DNA of 64,000 bases from Curvibacter gracilis ATCC BAA-807 (lineage in GTDB: Bacteria; Pseudomonadota; Gammaproteobacteria; Burkholderiales; Burkholderiaceae_C): assembly GCF_000518645.1 (NCBI RefSeq), contig NZ_JADZ01000004.1:62001-126000 (forward strand), read 5' to 3'. The position numbers were made by a program, and so were the translations under genes. Positions within the stretch are counted from its first letter, which is position 1; each line of letters opens with the position of its first letter. Shown one piece after another: positions 8,846 through 18,103 of this stretch. The notes beneath the pieces are model-generated. The model worked only from the letters and a program-made list of their open reading frames with translations, did no database searches and was not told the DNA's origin.

Positions 8846-8875
8846 ACGGGGCAGGCGCCTGGGCGCCTGCCCCGT
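8846..8875 (-). promoter_or_regulatory. intercistronic hairpin between binding protein and permease genes
   Basis: Perfect 14-bp inverted repeat (ACGGGGCAGGCGCC / GGCGCCTGCCCCGT) separated by 2 nt, lying between the binding-protein stop (8933) and the permease start (8787). It has no T run. Such elements in ABC operons commonly protect the upstream message or attenuate read-through, so that the binding protein is made in excess over the membrane parts; that role here is inference. Confidence 0.7.
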
Positions 8876-8932
8876 GAGCCTGCTGTCACACAGGTCGGCA
8901 GCAGTTCAGTTCAGGGTGTGTGCTGAAAGGCT

Positions 8933-9766
8933 TCAGCTTTCCACCTTGTCCGAATCGATCTTGAAGTTGCGCTTCTGGAACTTCAGGCGGGTGTCCGGGC
9001 CGTACCACTTGAAGAACAGCTTTTCGGCTTCGCCGCTCTTTTCGAGTTCACGCAGGGTGTCGTCGATGGCCGACTTCACGCCGGCTTCGCCCTTCTTGAT
9101 GCCGATGGCCAGGGGCTCGACGTTCAGGTTCTGCGGCAGGATCTGGTAGTCCTTGCCGGCGGCGCCCAGCTTGGCGTGGTCGGCGATCAGCGAGGCTTCG
9201 TCGTTCACATAGCCCACGCCCTTGCCTTGTTGCAGGGCCTGGAAGGCCTGTTGCGTGCTCTCGAACGTCACCACGTCGGCGGTGGGCACGGCGCGGCGCA
9301 GGTTGGGCTCTTGCGTGCCGCCCTTGACGGTCACGACCTTCTTGCCGGCCAGTTCGGCCACGTTGTTGATGCCGCTGCTCTTCTTGACCAGCACCTTGGA
9401 GCCGGTCACGAAGGTGGTCAGCGAGAAGTCGATCTGCGACTCGCGCTCTTTGTTGTGCGTCAGCGAGGCGGCCAGGATGTCCACATGGCCTTGCTGCAGC
9501 TCAGGAATGCGCGCAGCCACCGCCACTTGCTTGAACACCGGCTTCACGCCGATCTTCTTGGCAATGGCCTGGGCCAGGTCGATTTCATAGCCGATGAATT
9601 CGCGGGTCTTGGGGTCGACGAAGCTGTTGGGTTCGTCAATGCCCAGCACGCCGATCACGATCTCGCCCTTCTTGCGGATGTCGGCCAGTTGGTCGGCGTG
9701 TGCCACCGAGCTCAGCAAGGTGGTGGTCGCCAGGATGGCGGTGGAAATGAAAGCGCTCAGACGCAT
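8933..9766 (-). CDS. amino-acid-type ABC transporter periplasmic binding protein
   Basis: 277 residues with a Sec signal peptide, 'MRLSAFISTAILATTTLLSS' followed by a cleavage site near 'AHA-DQ'. The mature part has the classic type II binding-protein start 'IRKKGEIVIGVLGIDEPNSF' and the motifs 'FIGYEIDLAQAIAKKIG', 'VDILAASLTHNKERE' and 'LAGKKVVTVKGGT', as in glutamate/aspartate or cystine-like receptors. The start is set by the GGAG ribosome site about 9 bp upstream and by the signal peptide. First gene of the operon ending at 6590. The ligand is unknown; because of its neighbours a sulfur-containing amino acid is possible but unproven. Confidence 0.9.
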   Translation of the reverse strand: MRLSAFISTAILATTTLLSSVAHADQLADIRKKGEIVIGVLGIDEPNSFVDPKTREFIGYEIDLAQAIAKKIGVKPVFKQVAVAARIPELQQGHVDILAASLTHNKERESQIDFSLTTFVTGSKVLVKKSSGINNVAELAGKKVVTVKGGTQEPNLRRAVPTADVVTFESTQQAFQALQQGKGVGYVNDEASLIADHAKLGAAGKDYQILPQNLNVEPLAIGIKKGEAGVKSAIDDTLRELEKSGEAEKLFFKWYGPDTRLKFQKRNFKIDSDKVES

Positions 9767-9957
9767 TGTTGTGTTCTCCAGAGAGTCTTGGTTTGGATCA
9801 CTGTCGACACATCTGCATGCCCTCATGCGGCACCGTGTGTCAATGCAGTGGCGCTAGCATAAAAAGAGCAAACCCGCCTGAGAACGACGCAATTCAGATA
9901 AGCTGATGCGGCTTTTGCAGGGCCCGGAGTGGCTGGGGGCCGAGTCGGGATGGCCGG

Positions 9958-10767
9958 TCAATCGGCGCCGTCCAGCTCACCCAAGGCCGCCATCAGCTGC
10001 GCCGTGTAGGGGTGGCGCGGTGCCTCCATCACCTGCTCGGTGACGCCGCTCTCGACGATGCGGCCGCGCCGCATCACCGCCACCTGCTGGCACAGCAGGC
10101 GCACCACCTCCAGATCGTGCGAGACGAACAGCAGGCTCAGGCCCAGTTCGCGGCGCAAGGCGTCCAGCCGTTGCAACAGGCCCATCTGCACCGACACATC
10201 GAGTGCGCTGGTGGGCTCATCCAGGATCAGCAGGCGGGGCCGTACCCCGATGGCGCGCGCCAGCCCCACGCGGGCTGCCTGCCCACCCGAGAGCTGGTGC
10301 GGCAGGCGCTGCAGCAGGGCCTCGGGCAGCTGCGCGAGGGCCGCGGCCTCCAGCACCCGCCGCTGCAGCGCCTGGCCTGACAGACCGGCCAGGTGTTGCA
10401 GTGGCTGCGCGATTGCCTCCTGCGCGGTGTGGCGTGGGTTCAGGCTGCCGGCCGCATCCTGGAACACCAGCTGCACCTGCGCGCGCCAGGGCGCGCGTGC
10501 GGCGCGGCGTGCCGGCACCCGGGCCAGGTCTTCGCCGTCCAGCCGGATCTGCCCGCTGTCGGGGTCGGCCAGACGAGCCACCAGCGCGGCGGTGGTCGAT
10601 TTGCCCGAACCCGATTCGCCCACCAGGCCCAGGGCCTGGCCGGCCTCGATGCGCAGCGAGACACCGTCCACTGCGCGCAGCACGGCCCGATCCCGCCCGG
10701 CCCGCTGCCCCGGGGCCGCGGGCAGGGGGTAGGTCTTCACCAGCGATTCCACTTCCAGCAAGGCCAT
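9958..10767 (-). CDS. peptide/nickel-type ABC ATP-binding protein (DppF-like)
   Basis: 269 residues from 'MALLEVESLVKTYPLP'. Walker A is 'GESGSGKST', the signature is 'LSGGQAARVGLARAI' (the usual QRQRV is changed to QAARV), Walker B '[14 protein letters not shown]', and the switch is 'LFVSHDLEVVRLL'. The 'RHPYTAQLMAAL' tail is typical of the DppF/OppF group, though the Cys-rich extension is absent. The start TGATG overlaps the stop of the DppD-like gene. Last gene of block A, so it completes a five-gene peptide-type importer with two separate ATPases. Confidence 0.9.
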   Translation of the reverse strand: MALLEVESLVKTYPLPAAPGQRAGRDRAVLRAVDGVSLRIEAGQALGLVGESGSGKSTTAALVARLADPDSGQIRLDGEDLARVPARRAARAPWRAQVQLVFQDAAGSLNPRHTAQEAIAQPLQHLAGLSGQALQRRVLEAAALAQLPEALLQRLPHQLSGGQAARVGLARAIGVRPRLLILDEPTSALDVSVQMGLLQRLDALRRELGLSLLFVSHDLEVVRLLCQQVAVMRRGRIVESGVTEQVMEAPRHPYTAQLMAALGELDGAD

Positions 10768-11813
10768 CAGTTCAGGCTCCAGCAGGCCGCTTGATGAAGG
10801 GCTCCCGAGGGGGCTGAGGCCTGGGGGCGCCACTCGGGGGCCTGGGTGTCGCAACGCGTCTGCACCTGCAGGCAGCGCTCGGCAAAACGGCAGGCCGGCA
10901 GGTCGGCGCGGCCCAGGTCGGGCAGGCTGCCGGGCATGGCCTGCAGATCGCCCAGGGCCAGGCCGCGCTGGGGCGTGGCGGCGCGCAGGCCGCGGGTGTA
11001 AGGGTGCAGCGGGTGCTGCAGCACCTGGGCGGCAGGCCCGGTCTCCACCAGTTGGCCCGCGTGCATCACCGCCAGGTAGCTGCAATGCTGGCGCGCCATG
11101 GCCAGGTTGTGGGTGATGAGCAGGGTGGCCATGTGGCGCTCACTGGCCAGCCGGGTCAGCAGCTTCAGGATGGCGGCCTGGGTGGTGATGTCCAGCCCGG
11201 TGGTGGGTTCGTCGGCCAGCAGCAGACGGGGTTCGCGGCTCAGGGCCAGGGCCAGCAGCACGCGCTGGCACATGCCACCCGACAGCTCATGCGGATAGGC
11301 CTTGAGGCGGGCCGGGGCCTGGTCGATATCCACCTGCTCCAGCAGTGCCAGGGCCTGGGCCTGCGCCTGGGCTCGGCTCAAGGGGGCGCGGCTTTGCAGG
11401 GCGTCCTGCAGCTGCAGGCCGATGGGCCGCACCGGGTTCAAGGCCTGGCGCGGGTTCTGGAACACCATGGCCAGGGTGTGGCGACGCAAGTGCTGCCACT
11501 GGGCCGGCGTGGCGTTCAGCAGGTCTTGCCCGGCCACCCGCAGGCGGCCGCCCAGGATGCGGGCCGTGGGCGGCAGCAGGCCCATCACGGCCAGCGCCAA
11601 CAGCGATTTGCCCGATCCGCTCTCGCCCACCAGGCCCAGGGTCTGGCCGGGCTGCAATTGCAGGCTCAGTCGTTCGACCGTGGCCAGCGCGGGGCGGCCG
11701 GATCTGTCGGCCGGGCCCGTGGCAAAGCCAATGCTCAGGTCGTGCACCTCCAGCAAGGGGCTGGAGGGCGGGTTGACCGCAGGGTGGATGGCGGGGTGCA
11801 GGTTGACGCTCAT
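10767..11813 (-). CDS. peptide/nickel-type ABC ATP-binding protein (DppD-like)
   Basis: 348 residues from the ATG at 11813, which overlaps the permease stop (ATGA). Walker A 'GESGSGKS', signature 'LSGGMCQRVLLALAL', Walker B 'LLLADEPTTGLD', switch 'LLITHNLAMARQHC'. The C-terminus has the oligopeptide/dipeptide extension with the Cys cluster 'CRFAERCLQVQTRC', seen in DppD/OppD proteins, some of which bind an iron-sulfur cluster there. It pairs with the DppF-like protein to power the channel encoded by the next two genes. Substrate unknown; the operon context points to an organosulfur compound. Confidence 0.9.
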   Translation of the reverse strand: MSVNLHPAIHPAVNPPSSPLLEVHDLSIGFATGPADRSGRPALATVERLSLQLQPGQTLGLVGESGSGKSLLALAVMGLLPPTARILGGRLRVAGQDLLNATPAQWQHLRRHTLAMVFQNPRQALNPVRPIGLQLQDALQSRAPLSRAQAQAQALALLEQVDIDQAPARLKAYPHELSGGMCQRVLLALALSREPRLLLADEPTTGLDITTQAAILKLLTRLASERHMATLLITHNLAMARQHCSYLAVMHAGQLVETGPAAQVLQHPLHPYTRGLRAATPQRGLALGDLQAMPGSLPDLGRADLPACRFAERCLQVQTRCDTQAPEWRPQASAPSGALHQAACWSLN

Positions 11814-12667
11814 GATCGTTGACGGGGGTCCAGCAGGTCGCGGCAGGCGTCGCCGGCCAGGCTGAAGCTGAAGATGGCCGCAAACAGGGCCAGGCCCGGG
11901 AACAGGGCAGGCCACCATTGCCCGCTCAGGATGTGCTGCGCCCCTTCGCTCACCAGCACGCCCCATTCGGGCGTGGGCGGTCGCACCCCCAGGCCCAGAA
12001 ACGACAGCCCGGCCCCGTTCAGGATGGCCCAGCCGAGGTTCAACGACACCTGCACCGCCAGCACCGGCCACAGACTGGGCAGCAGCACCTGCAGCAGCAC
12101 GCGGGATTCACTCAAGCCGGCCAGGCGGGCGGCCTGTACCCAGGGCGCGTCGCGCCGAGAGGCCACTTCGGCACGGGCCAGGCGCAGGTAGAAAGGCAGG
12201 TTGATCACCGCGGTGGCCCACACCACACTGCTGACCGAGTTGCCCAGGGCCGCCACCAGGGCCAGCGCCACCACGAACAGCGGGAAGGCCATCAACACAT
12301 CCACCAGGCGGCCCATCCAGCGGTCCAGCCGCCCGCCCACAAAGCCCGAGGCTGCGCCCAGCAAGGTGCCCACCGTGGCTGAGGCGCTGACGGCGCCCAA
12401 GGCCATCAGCACATCGAGCCGGGTGGCCGCCAGCACACGGCTGAACAGGTCACGCCCCAGCACATCGGTGCCGAACCAGTGCTGGGCCGAGGGCGCTTGC
12501 AAGGCCTGCTCCACCGCGGTGTGCAAGGGGTCCTGGGGCGCCAGCGCGGGGCCGGCCACGGCCAGTGCCAGCAGGGCGGCCAGCGGCAGCCAGGGCAGGG
12601 CAAGGCGAAGCTTGAAACCCGCCGGGGTGGCGGTTCCCTGGGGAAGTCTCTTGGGGCGTGGGCTCAT
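11810..12667 (-). CDS. peptide/nickel-type ABC permease (DppC-like)
   Basis: 285 residues with an N-terminal membrane segment, then the DppC hallmark 'HWFGTDVLGRDLFSRVLAATRLDVL' (quoted as 'HWFGTDVLGRDLFSRV' and 'LAATRLDVL') and the EAA loop 'WVQAARLAGLSESRVLLQVLLP'-like segment around residues 185-205. The end 'GLSFLGLGVRPPTPEWG' is also diagnostic. It overlaps both neighbours by ATGA, so it is coupled to the DppB-like permease and DppD-like ATPase. Confidence 0.92.
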   Translation of the reverse strand: MSPRPKRLPQGTATPAGFKLRLALPWLPLAALLALAVAGPALAPQDPLHTAVEQALQAPSAQHWFGTDVLGRDLFSRVLAATRLDVLMALGAVSASATVGTLLGAASGFVGGRLDRWMGRLVDVLMAFPLFVVALALVAALGNSVSSVVWATAVINLPFYLRLARAEVASRRDAPWVQAARLAGLSESRVLLQVLLPSLWPVLAVQVSLNLGWAILNGAGLSFLGLGVRPPTPEWGVLVSEGAQHILSGQWWPALFPGLALFAAIFSFSLAGDACRDLLDPRQRS

Positions 12668-13719
12668 TGCAGGTGTCGGGTGCGTGGGTCGACCACGCCA
12701 TACAGCAGGTCGATGCCCAGGTTCACGGCCACGAACAGGGCGGCCACCAGCAGCACAAAGCCCTGCACCGGCGCATGGTCGGCGGCCATCAGCGCGTCCA
12801 GCGCGTAGCTGCCGATGCCGGGCCAGGCAAACAGCTTCTCGATCACCACATTGGCCCCCAGCATGTACGAGAACACCAGACCCAGGGTGGTGATGATGGG
12901 CAGCAGCGCGTTGTGCAGGGCGTACTGCAGCACGATCTGGCGCCGCGGCAGGCCCAGCGCGGTGGCGGTGCGCAGCGGCTCGCTTTCCAACACCGTGAGC
13001 AGGCTGGCCCGCGTCACCCGGGCCAGGGGCGCCAGCGAGAATAAGGCCATGGCCAGTGCCGGCAGCAGCAGGTGGCCGGCGGCCACGCGCCAGCCGGCCA
13101 GATCACCGGCCAGCAGGGTGTCGATCAGCAGAAAGCCCGTGCAAGGCGGTGGCGGCACCCGCACCATGTCGAAGCGGCCGATGGGTTCAGGCACCCAGCC
13201 CAGCTGCACATAGAACAGCTGGATCAGGCACAGCCCGCCCACAAAGGCCGGCAGGCAGCTGCCCATGCTGCAGCAGGCGCGGCACAGGTGGTCGCGCCAC
13301 GAGCCTGGGCGCAGCGCCGCAGCGGTGCCCAGCGACAGGCCCAGCAGCAGGGTCAGAGCAAAGGCCAGCAGGGTCAGCTCCAGTGAGGCCGGCAGGCGCT
13401 GCATCAGGTCCTGGAGCACCGGCTGCCCGGTGGTGAATGATTGACCCCAGTCGCCCCGGGCCAGCTCCAGCAGGTAGCGGCCCAGTTGCTCGTGCAGCGG
13501 CCGGTCCAGCCCCAGCTGATGGCGGATGGCCTCGACCGCCTCGGGCCCGGCGCCGGGCCCTGAGGCCAGAAAGGCCGCTGGGTCGCCGGGCAGCACCCGG
13601 GTCAGCACAAAGGTGAACAGGGCGGCGCCCAGCAGCACCGGCACGGCCTGCAGGGCACGGCGCCCAAGAACGGAGAGAACAGAAAGCACGGAAGGCGCGC
13701 TCAGCATGGTGGGGTGCAC
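12664..13719 (-). CDS. peptide/nickel-type ABC permease (DppB-like)
   Basis: 351 residues. The N-terminal membrane helix is followed by the DppB motif 'FTFVLTRVLPGDPAAFLA' and 'LGLDRPLHEQLGRYL', then 'GDWGQSF' and the C-terminal EAA loop 'RTATALGLPRRQIVLQYALH' with 'NALLPIITTLGLVFSYMLG'. The loop between TM3 and TM4 carries unusual cysteines ('CRACCSMGSCLPAF'). It lies 37 bp after the binding-protein gene and its stop overlaps the DppC-like gene. A four-residue 'VLSVLSVL' repeat near the N-terminus is a small oddity. Confidence 0.92.
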   Translation of the reverse strand: MHPTMLSAPSVLSVLSVLGRRALQAVPVLLGAALFTFVLTRVLPGDPAAFLASGPGAGPEAVEAIRHQLGLDRPLHEQLGRYLLELARGDWGQSFTTGQPVLQDLMQRLPASLELTLLAFALTLLLGLSLGTAAALRPGSWRDHLCRACCSMGSCLPAFVGGLCLIQLFYVQLGWVPEPIGRFDMVRVPPPPCTGFLLIDTLLAGDLAGWRVAAGHLLLPALAMALFSLAPLARVTRASLLTVLESEPLRTATALGLPRRQIVLQYALHNALLPIITTLGLVFSYMLGANVVIEKLFAWPGIGSYALDALMAADHAPVQGFVLLVAALFVAVNLGIDLLYGVVDPRTRHLQ

Positions 13720-13756
13720 GTCGGCCGTTCGGGGGCGAGGGGCTCAGGGCAGGGCA

Positions 13757-15376
13757 TCAGGTTTTGCCGGCGTTGCCGCGCACCAGGGTGCGGAAATCCA
13801 CCTGGCCATGGATGTAGTAGGTGAAGTCTTTCAGATCGGGGGCGCTGGCCAGTTCGAAAGTGGGCAGCCACAGCGGCAGGATGGGCAGCTCGCGCCAGGC
13901 GATCTGGATGGCGCGCTTGATCAGGGCGTCGTACTTGGGTTTGCTGGTTTCCCAGCGGGCCTGCTCTAGCAGCCGTGCCAGCTCGGCGTTGTCGAACGAG
14001 CCGAAGTTCCAGCGCCAGTCGCCCTGGAAGAAGATGCGGAAGAAGTAGTCCGGCTCATTGAACCAGGCCGACGAGGTGTCGATGAAGAAAGGCAGCTTCT
14101 TTTCGGTCTGCAAGGTGCCCCACTGGGCAGCGGGCACCTTCTCGATGCTGATCTCGATGCCCACCTTGGCCAGGGCCTCCTGGATCAGCAGCGCGGCAGG
14201 CTCCGAGATGGTGGCGTCGCCCACGCTGTAGCTGAAGCTGGTCTTGAAGCCCTGCGCCAGGCCGGCCTCGGCCAGCAATTGGCGGGCCTTCTGCAGCTGG
14301 GTGTCGTAGGGGTAGGGCTGGGGGAAATGGGCCTGCCTGGGCTCACCACCGGGGCCGCCGAACAGGGCCGCCCCGTGGCCCAGGCTGGCCCCGCGGAACA
14401 GGTTGGTGTAGGGCAGGGCGTAGGCCACGGCCTGGCGCACGCGCACATCGTCAAAGGGCTTGGCGCGGGTGTTGAAGGCCACAAAGCGGAAGGTGTTGGT
14501 GACCGGGATCAAGGTGGCGAACACCTTGCCCTGTTCCACCAGGGTGTCGATCTCGCGCGGGGGCAGTTGCAGGGCGATGTCGGCGTCGCCGCGTTGCAGC
14601 GCGGCGCTGCGCGTGGCCGCGGCCGGCACCACCTGGAACACGGCACGCCGGATCTGCGGCAGCGCGCCGCTCTTCCATTTGTCAAAGCGGGCGTAGACGA
14701 TCTGCTGGCCCGGTGTCCAGCTTTCGATCTGGTAGGCGCCGCCGCCGGCCGCGTTGTTCTTCACCCATTCGGTGCCCCAGGGGTCGGCCGCCGTGGCGTG
14801 CTTGCGCACCAGCTCGGCGTTCAGCACCGAGGCAAAGGTGAGGGCCAGGTTGGGCAGGGTATAGCGGTCGGCCCGCTCCAGCGTGATGCGCAGGGTGTGG
14901 GGGTCCAGCACGGTGAACTGGCTGGGCTGGGTCAGCGAGCCGGTGGCCAGCTGGCGCTTCGAGGCGGGCAGGCTGACGGCACGGTCGAGCGACCACTTCA
15001 CGGCCTCGGCGGTGACGGGCGTGCCGTCGTGGAACTGGGCATCGCGGCGCAGCTTGAAGGTCAGCACGCGTCCGTCGGCCGAGCTGTCCCAGGATTCGGC
15101 CAGCTCGCCGCGAAAGCGCGTGTGGTCGTAACGGTACACGCCCGAGGGCAGGCGGGTGCGTTCGAACTGGATCAGGCGGTCGTACACATTGGTGAAGGTG
15201 CCCAGCGATTCGCGGCTCACGCCCTCACCGTGCGGGTCGCGCGAATTGGGCGTGCCTTCGGCCAGCACACGCACGCTGTCGGTGCGGCTTTGGGCCAGGG
15301 CCAGGGGGCTGGCGCCCAGCGAGGTCAGGAGCAGGCCGGCGCTGCCGCCGGTGTGCAGAAAGGATCGTCTTTGCAT
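13757..15376 (-). CDS. peptide/nickel-type ABC binding protein with Tat signal
   Basis: 539 residues from 'MQRRSFLHTGGSAGLLLTSL'. The RRSFL motif followed by a moderately hydrophobic stretch and 'ALA-QS' indicates export by the Tat pathway. The mature part is a cluster C solute-binding protein: 'GTFTNVYDRLI', 'LAESWDSSADGRVLTFKLR', 'AQFHDGTPVTAEAVKWSLD'. An alternative GTG start at 15412 overlaps the upstream stop (GTGA) and would add 12 residues in front of the signal, which is less likely. It supplies ligand to the DppBCDF-type transporter just downstream; ligand unknown. Confidence 0.9.
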   Translation of the reverse strand: MQRRSFLHTGGSAGLLLTSLGASPLALAQSRTDSVRVLAEGTPNSRDPHGEGVSRESLGTFTNVYDRLIQFERTRLPSGVYRYDHTRFRGELAESWDSSADGRVLTFKLRRDAQFHDGTPVTAEAVKWSLDRAVSLPASKRQLATGSLTQPSQFTVLDPHTLRITLERADRYTLPNLALTFASVLNAELVRKHATAADPWGTEWVKNNAAGGGAYQIESWTPGQQIVYARFDKWKSGALPQIRRAVFQVVPAAATRSAALQRGDADIALQLPPREIDTLVEQGKVFATLIPVTNTFRFVAFNTRAKPFDDVRVRQAVAYALPYTNLFRGASLGHGAALFGGPGGEPRQAHFPQPYPYDTQLQKARQLLAEAGLAQGFKTSFSYSVGDATISEPAALLIQEALAKVGIEISIEKVPAAQWGTLQTEKKLPFFIDTSSAWFNEPDYFFRIFFQGDWRWNFGSFDNAELARLLEQARWETSKPKYDALIKRAIQIAWRELPILPLWLPTFELASAPDLKDFTYYIHGQVDFRTLVRGNAGKT

Positions 15377-15408
15377 GGTGGATTCTCTGATGGGGCGTTG
15401 GAGGGGGT

Positions 15409-16641
15409 TCACAGCGAGGCGTGACGCCGGGGCGTGCTGCCGTTGAGCCAGTGGTCGCCGACCACGTGGTATTTCCAGCGGATGGGGTCGTGCACGGTGT
15501 GGGTGCGGGCGTTGCGCCAGTGGCGGTCCAGGTTGTGCTCTTCCAGCGTGGATTGGGTGCCGCCCAGCTCGATGAGGGTGCTGCTGGCGTCCAGCGACAA
15601 GGTGGTGCTGAGCACCTTGGCTTCGGCCACGGCGATCGAGGCCTCGGTCACCGCCTGGGCGCTGTCGGCGCTGCCTTCAAGGGCCTTGGCCCGGTCCAGC
15701 CGTTGACCGCCGCGCTCCAGCATCAGCTCGGCCGCGTGCAGCCGGATCACCAGCTCGCCGATGCGGTGCAGGCTCAGTGGGTCCTGGCTGGCCTGGGCCA
15801 CACCGCTGTCAGCCCAGGGGCGGGCGCGCTCGCGCACCCAGTGGCGCAGGTCGGCCAGTGCCGCGCGGGCAATGCCCAGGTCGATGGCCGCGTGCAGCAA
15901 CTGGGCATAAGGGCCGTGGATGGTCGGCGGCTCGAACAGGCGGTGCCGTTCGAACAGTTGCAGCGGCTCGATCAGCACCTGCTCGGCCGTCACGCTGCCG
16001 CTGGCGGTGGTGCGCTGGCCGAAGCCGGTCCAGTCGTCAGCCACCTGCAGGCCCGGGGCGTGACGTGGCACATAGGCCAGCACAGCGCGGTCATCGTCGT
16101 CCAGGGCCGCCACGGGCACCCAGTGGGCCAACAGGGCGCCGGTGCTGTAGGCCTTGCGGCCGTTCAGGCGAAGCTGGCCGTCCGGCCCGCGGCTGACGCG
16201 GGTGGTGACCACCTTGCTGTTGGCAGTACCGGTCTCCGACACCGCATTGCCCAGCCGTTGGCCGGCCAGCACCTGGGCAAAAAAGAAGCGCTGCTGCTCG
16301 GCATTGCCGATCAGGCGCACCGCATCCACCAGGCAGAAATGGTTCTGCGGGATCTGGCCCAGCGCCGGGTCGGCCTCGGAGATCAGGGCTGTGACCTCGG
16401 CCAGCGTGGTGTGCGACACCTCGGCCCCGCCGTGGCTGCGTGGCACCGTGATGCCCCACAGCCCGCTCTGCGAAAAACGCTCCACCTCGGCCCAGGGCAG
16501 GCGGCGTTCGCGGTCGCGTGCGGCCGCGCCGGGGGCCAGTTCCGCGGCCAGTTCGCGGGCCACGGCCAGGGCGTGGGCGTCGTCACGGATCACGGCAACG
16601 CCGGTTTCTGAGGGGCTGGGCTGAGCAATGGTGGTGGACAC
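15409..16641 (-). CDS. SfnB-like acyl-CoA dehydrogenase-family flavoprotein
   Basis: 410 residues from a GTG at 16641; the frame is open further upstream but without homology. The fold is that of acyl-CoA dehydrogenases: helical N-terminal domain, the beta-domain 'GNAVSETGTANSKVVTTRV' that contacts FMN/FAD, and a C-terminal helical bundle ending 'HNLDRHWRNARTHTVHDP', the feature shared with SfnB, DszC and related two-component sulfur oxygenases. These use reduced flavin and oxygen to act on dibenzothiophene, sulfones or similar substrates. Position between a monooxygenase and a transporter supports a role in releasing sulfur from organosulfur compounds. The exact substrate is not known. Confidence 0.82.
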   Translation of the reverse strand: MSTTIAQPSPSETGVAVIRDDAHALAVARELAAELAPGAAARDRERRLPWAEVERFSQSGLWGITVPRSHGGAEVSHTTLAEVTALISEADPALGQIPQNHFCLVDAVRLIGNAEQQRFFFAQVLAGQRLGNAVSETGTANSKVVTTRVSRGPDGQLRLNGRKAYSTGALLAHWVPVAALDDDDRAVLAYVPRHAPGLQVADDWTGFGQRTTASGSVTAEQVLIEPLQLFERHRLFEPPTIHGPYAQLLHAAIDLGIARAALADLRHWVRERARPWADSGVAQASQDPLSLHRIGELVIRLHAAELMLERGGQRLDRAKALEGSADSAQAVTEASIAVAEAKVLSTTLSLDASSTLIELGGTQSTLEEHNLDRHWRNARTHTVHDPIRWKYHVVGDHWLNGSTPRRHASL

Positions 16642-16673
16642 GGTGGTGGGCTTGGGTGAGGTGAAGAGAGAGG

Positions 16674-18092
16674 TCAGGGACGCGGTGCGGGTCGGCCGGC
16701 ATGAGGGGGGCAGGCCGTGGCCTGGCGCGCCTGGGCGCCAGGGTGGGCGGCGGGCAGGTGGGGCCCGTGGCCAGTCAGCTTTTCGCGCAGGGTGCCGGGG
16801 GCATAGGCGGTCTTGTAGCGGCCCAGGGCCTGCAGGCGAGGCACCACCAGGTCGATGAAGTCGACAAAGCATTCGGGGGTCACGGTGCGCACCAGGTTGA
16901 AGCCGTCCACCCCGGTGTGGTCGGCCCAGTGCAGCAAGGCGGCGGCCACCTCATCGGGCGAGCCCACGATGGGGTTGATGCGGCCACCCAGGGGCATCTG
17001 GGCCAGCAGTTCCCGCACCGTCACGGCGCCGTCGGGCCCATGGCCCGCGCTTTGCGCCAGCGAACGCACGATGGACTGGATGCCCTCACCCAGGCTGTCC
17101 GGGCGGATCGGCTCGTCGGGCGCGTAGCGCGAGAAGTCGATCCCGGTGGCGCTGGCCAACTGCACCAGGGCGGCCTGGGGGCGGGCATGGCGGGCGTAGT
17201 CGGCGTACTTGTCACGGGCCTCGTCGGCATCGCGCCCCACCACCACCTCCAGCGAGGTGAGCAGGCGGTAGCTGTCGCGCGGGCGGCCCTCGGCCTGCAG
17301 CGAGCCCGCGAGCTGCTGCACCAGTTGGGCCGTGCCCTGCAGCCCCTGGTTGGGCAGAAACAGCGCCTCGGCATGACGGGCGGCAAAGCGCAGCCCGCGG
17401 GCCGATGCCCCGGCCTGGAACAGCAAAGGCGTGCGCTGGGGTGAAGGCTCGCTGAGGTGGATGGCCTCCAGCTGGTAGTAGGGCCCTTGGTGGCGCACGG
17501 TGCGCACCCGTTCGGGCCGCGTGTACTGGCCGCTGGCCGGGTCGGCCAGCACCGCATCGTCGGCCCAGCTGCCTTCCCACAGCTGGTAGACCAGCGCCAT
17601 GTAGTCGTCGGCCCGGTCGTAGCGCTCGTCGTGTCGGGTCTGGCTGGGCTGGCCGTGGGCACGGGCCGTGCTGTCGAGAAAGCCCGTGACGATGTTCCAG
17701 CCCAGGCGCCCCTGGCTCAGGTGGTCCAGGGTGGACATGCGCCGGGCAAACAGGTAGGGGGGCTCGTGGCTCAGGTTGGCGGTGATGCCAAAGCCCAGGT
17801 GTTGCGTGACCGCCGCCATGGCAGGCACCAGCACCGCCGGGTCGTTGGCCGGCACCTGCACACCGGCCTCCAGCGCCGCCTCAGGGCCACCGCCATAGAC
17901 GTCGTACAGGCCGACTGCATCGGCCAGGAACAGGCCGTCGAACAGCCCGCGCTCCAGCGTCTGGGCCAGCGACTGCCAGTAGTGGATGTCGGTGTAACGC
18001 CGGGCCTGGTCGCGCGGGTGCCGCCACAGGCCGTGGGCCAGGTGGCCCACGGTATTCATGTCGAAGGCGTTGAGCAGCAGCTCGCGGGGCAC
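16674..18092 (-). CDS. FMN-dependent monooxygenase, NtaA/SnaA/DszA family
   Basis: 472 residues from a GTG at 18092, 11 bp past the TauD-like stop. Luciferase-like TIM-barrel monooxygenase: 'LLLNAFDMNTVGHLAHGLWR' start, 'LFLADAVGLYDVYGG', 'LGWNIVTGFLDSTARAHG' and 'PLLFQAGASARGLRFAARHAEALFL' (in two pieces: 'PLLFQAGASARG' and 'FAARHAEALFL'). This matches the NtaA/SnaA/DszA group, which needs FMNH2 from a separate reductase; none is encoded in the window. In this operon it most likely desulfurises or oxidises an organosulfur ligand brought in by the transporter. The last 35 residues are a low-complexity tail. The start could also be the inner ATG at 'MNTVGH'. Confidence 0.88.
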   Translation of the reverse strand: MPRELLLNAFDMNTVGHLAHGLWRHPRDQARRYTDIHYWQSLAQTLERGLFDGLFLADAVGLYDVYGGGPEAALEAGVQVPANDPAVLVPAMAAVTQHLGFGITANLSHEPPYLFARRMSTLDHLSQGRLGWNIVTGFLDSTARAHGQPSQTRHDERYDRADDYMALVYQLWEGSWADDAVLADPASGQYTRPERVRTVRHQGPYYQLEAIHLSEPSPQRTPLLFQAGASARGLRFAARHAEALFLPNQGLQGTAQLVQQLAGSLQAEGRPRDSYRLLTSLEVVVGRDADEARDKYADYARHARPQAALVQLASATGIDFSRYAPDEPIRPDSLGEGIQSIVRSLAQSAGHGPDGAVTVRELLAQMPLGGRINPIVGSPDEVAAALLHWADHTGVDGFNLVRTVTPECFVDFIDLVVPRLQALGRYKTAYAPGTLREKLTGHGPHLPAAHPGAQARQATACPPHAGRPAPRP

Positions 18093-18103
18093 GGTGCGGG
18101 GCT

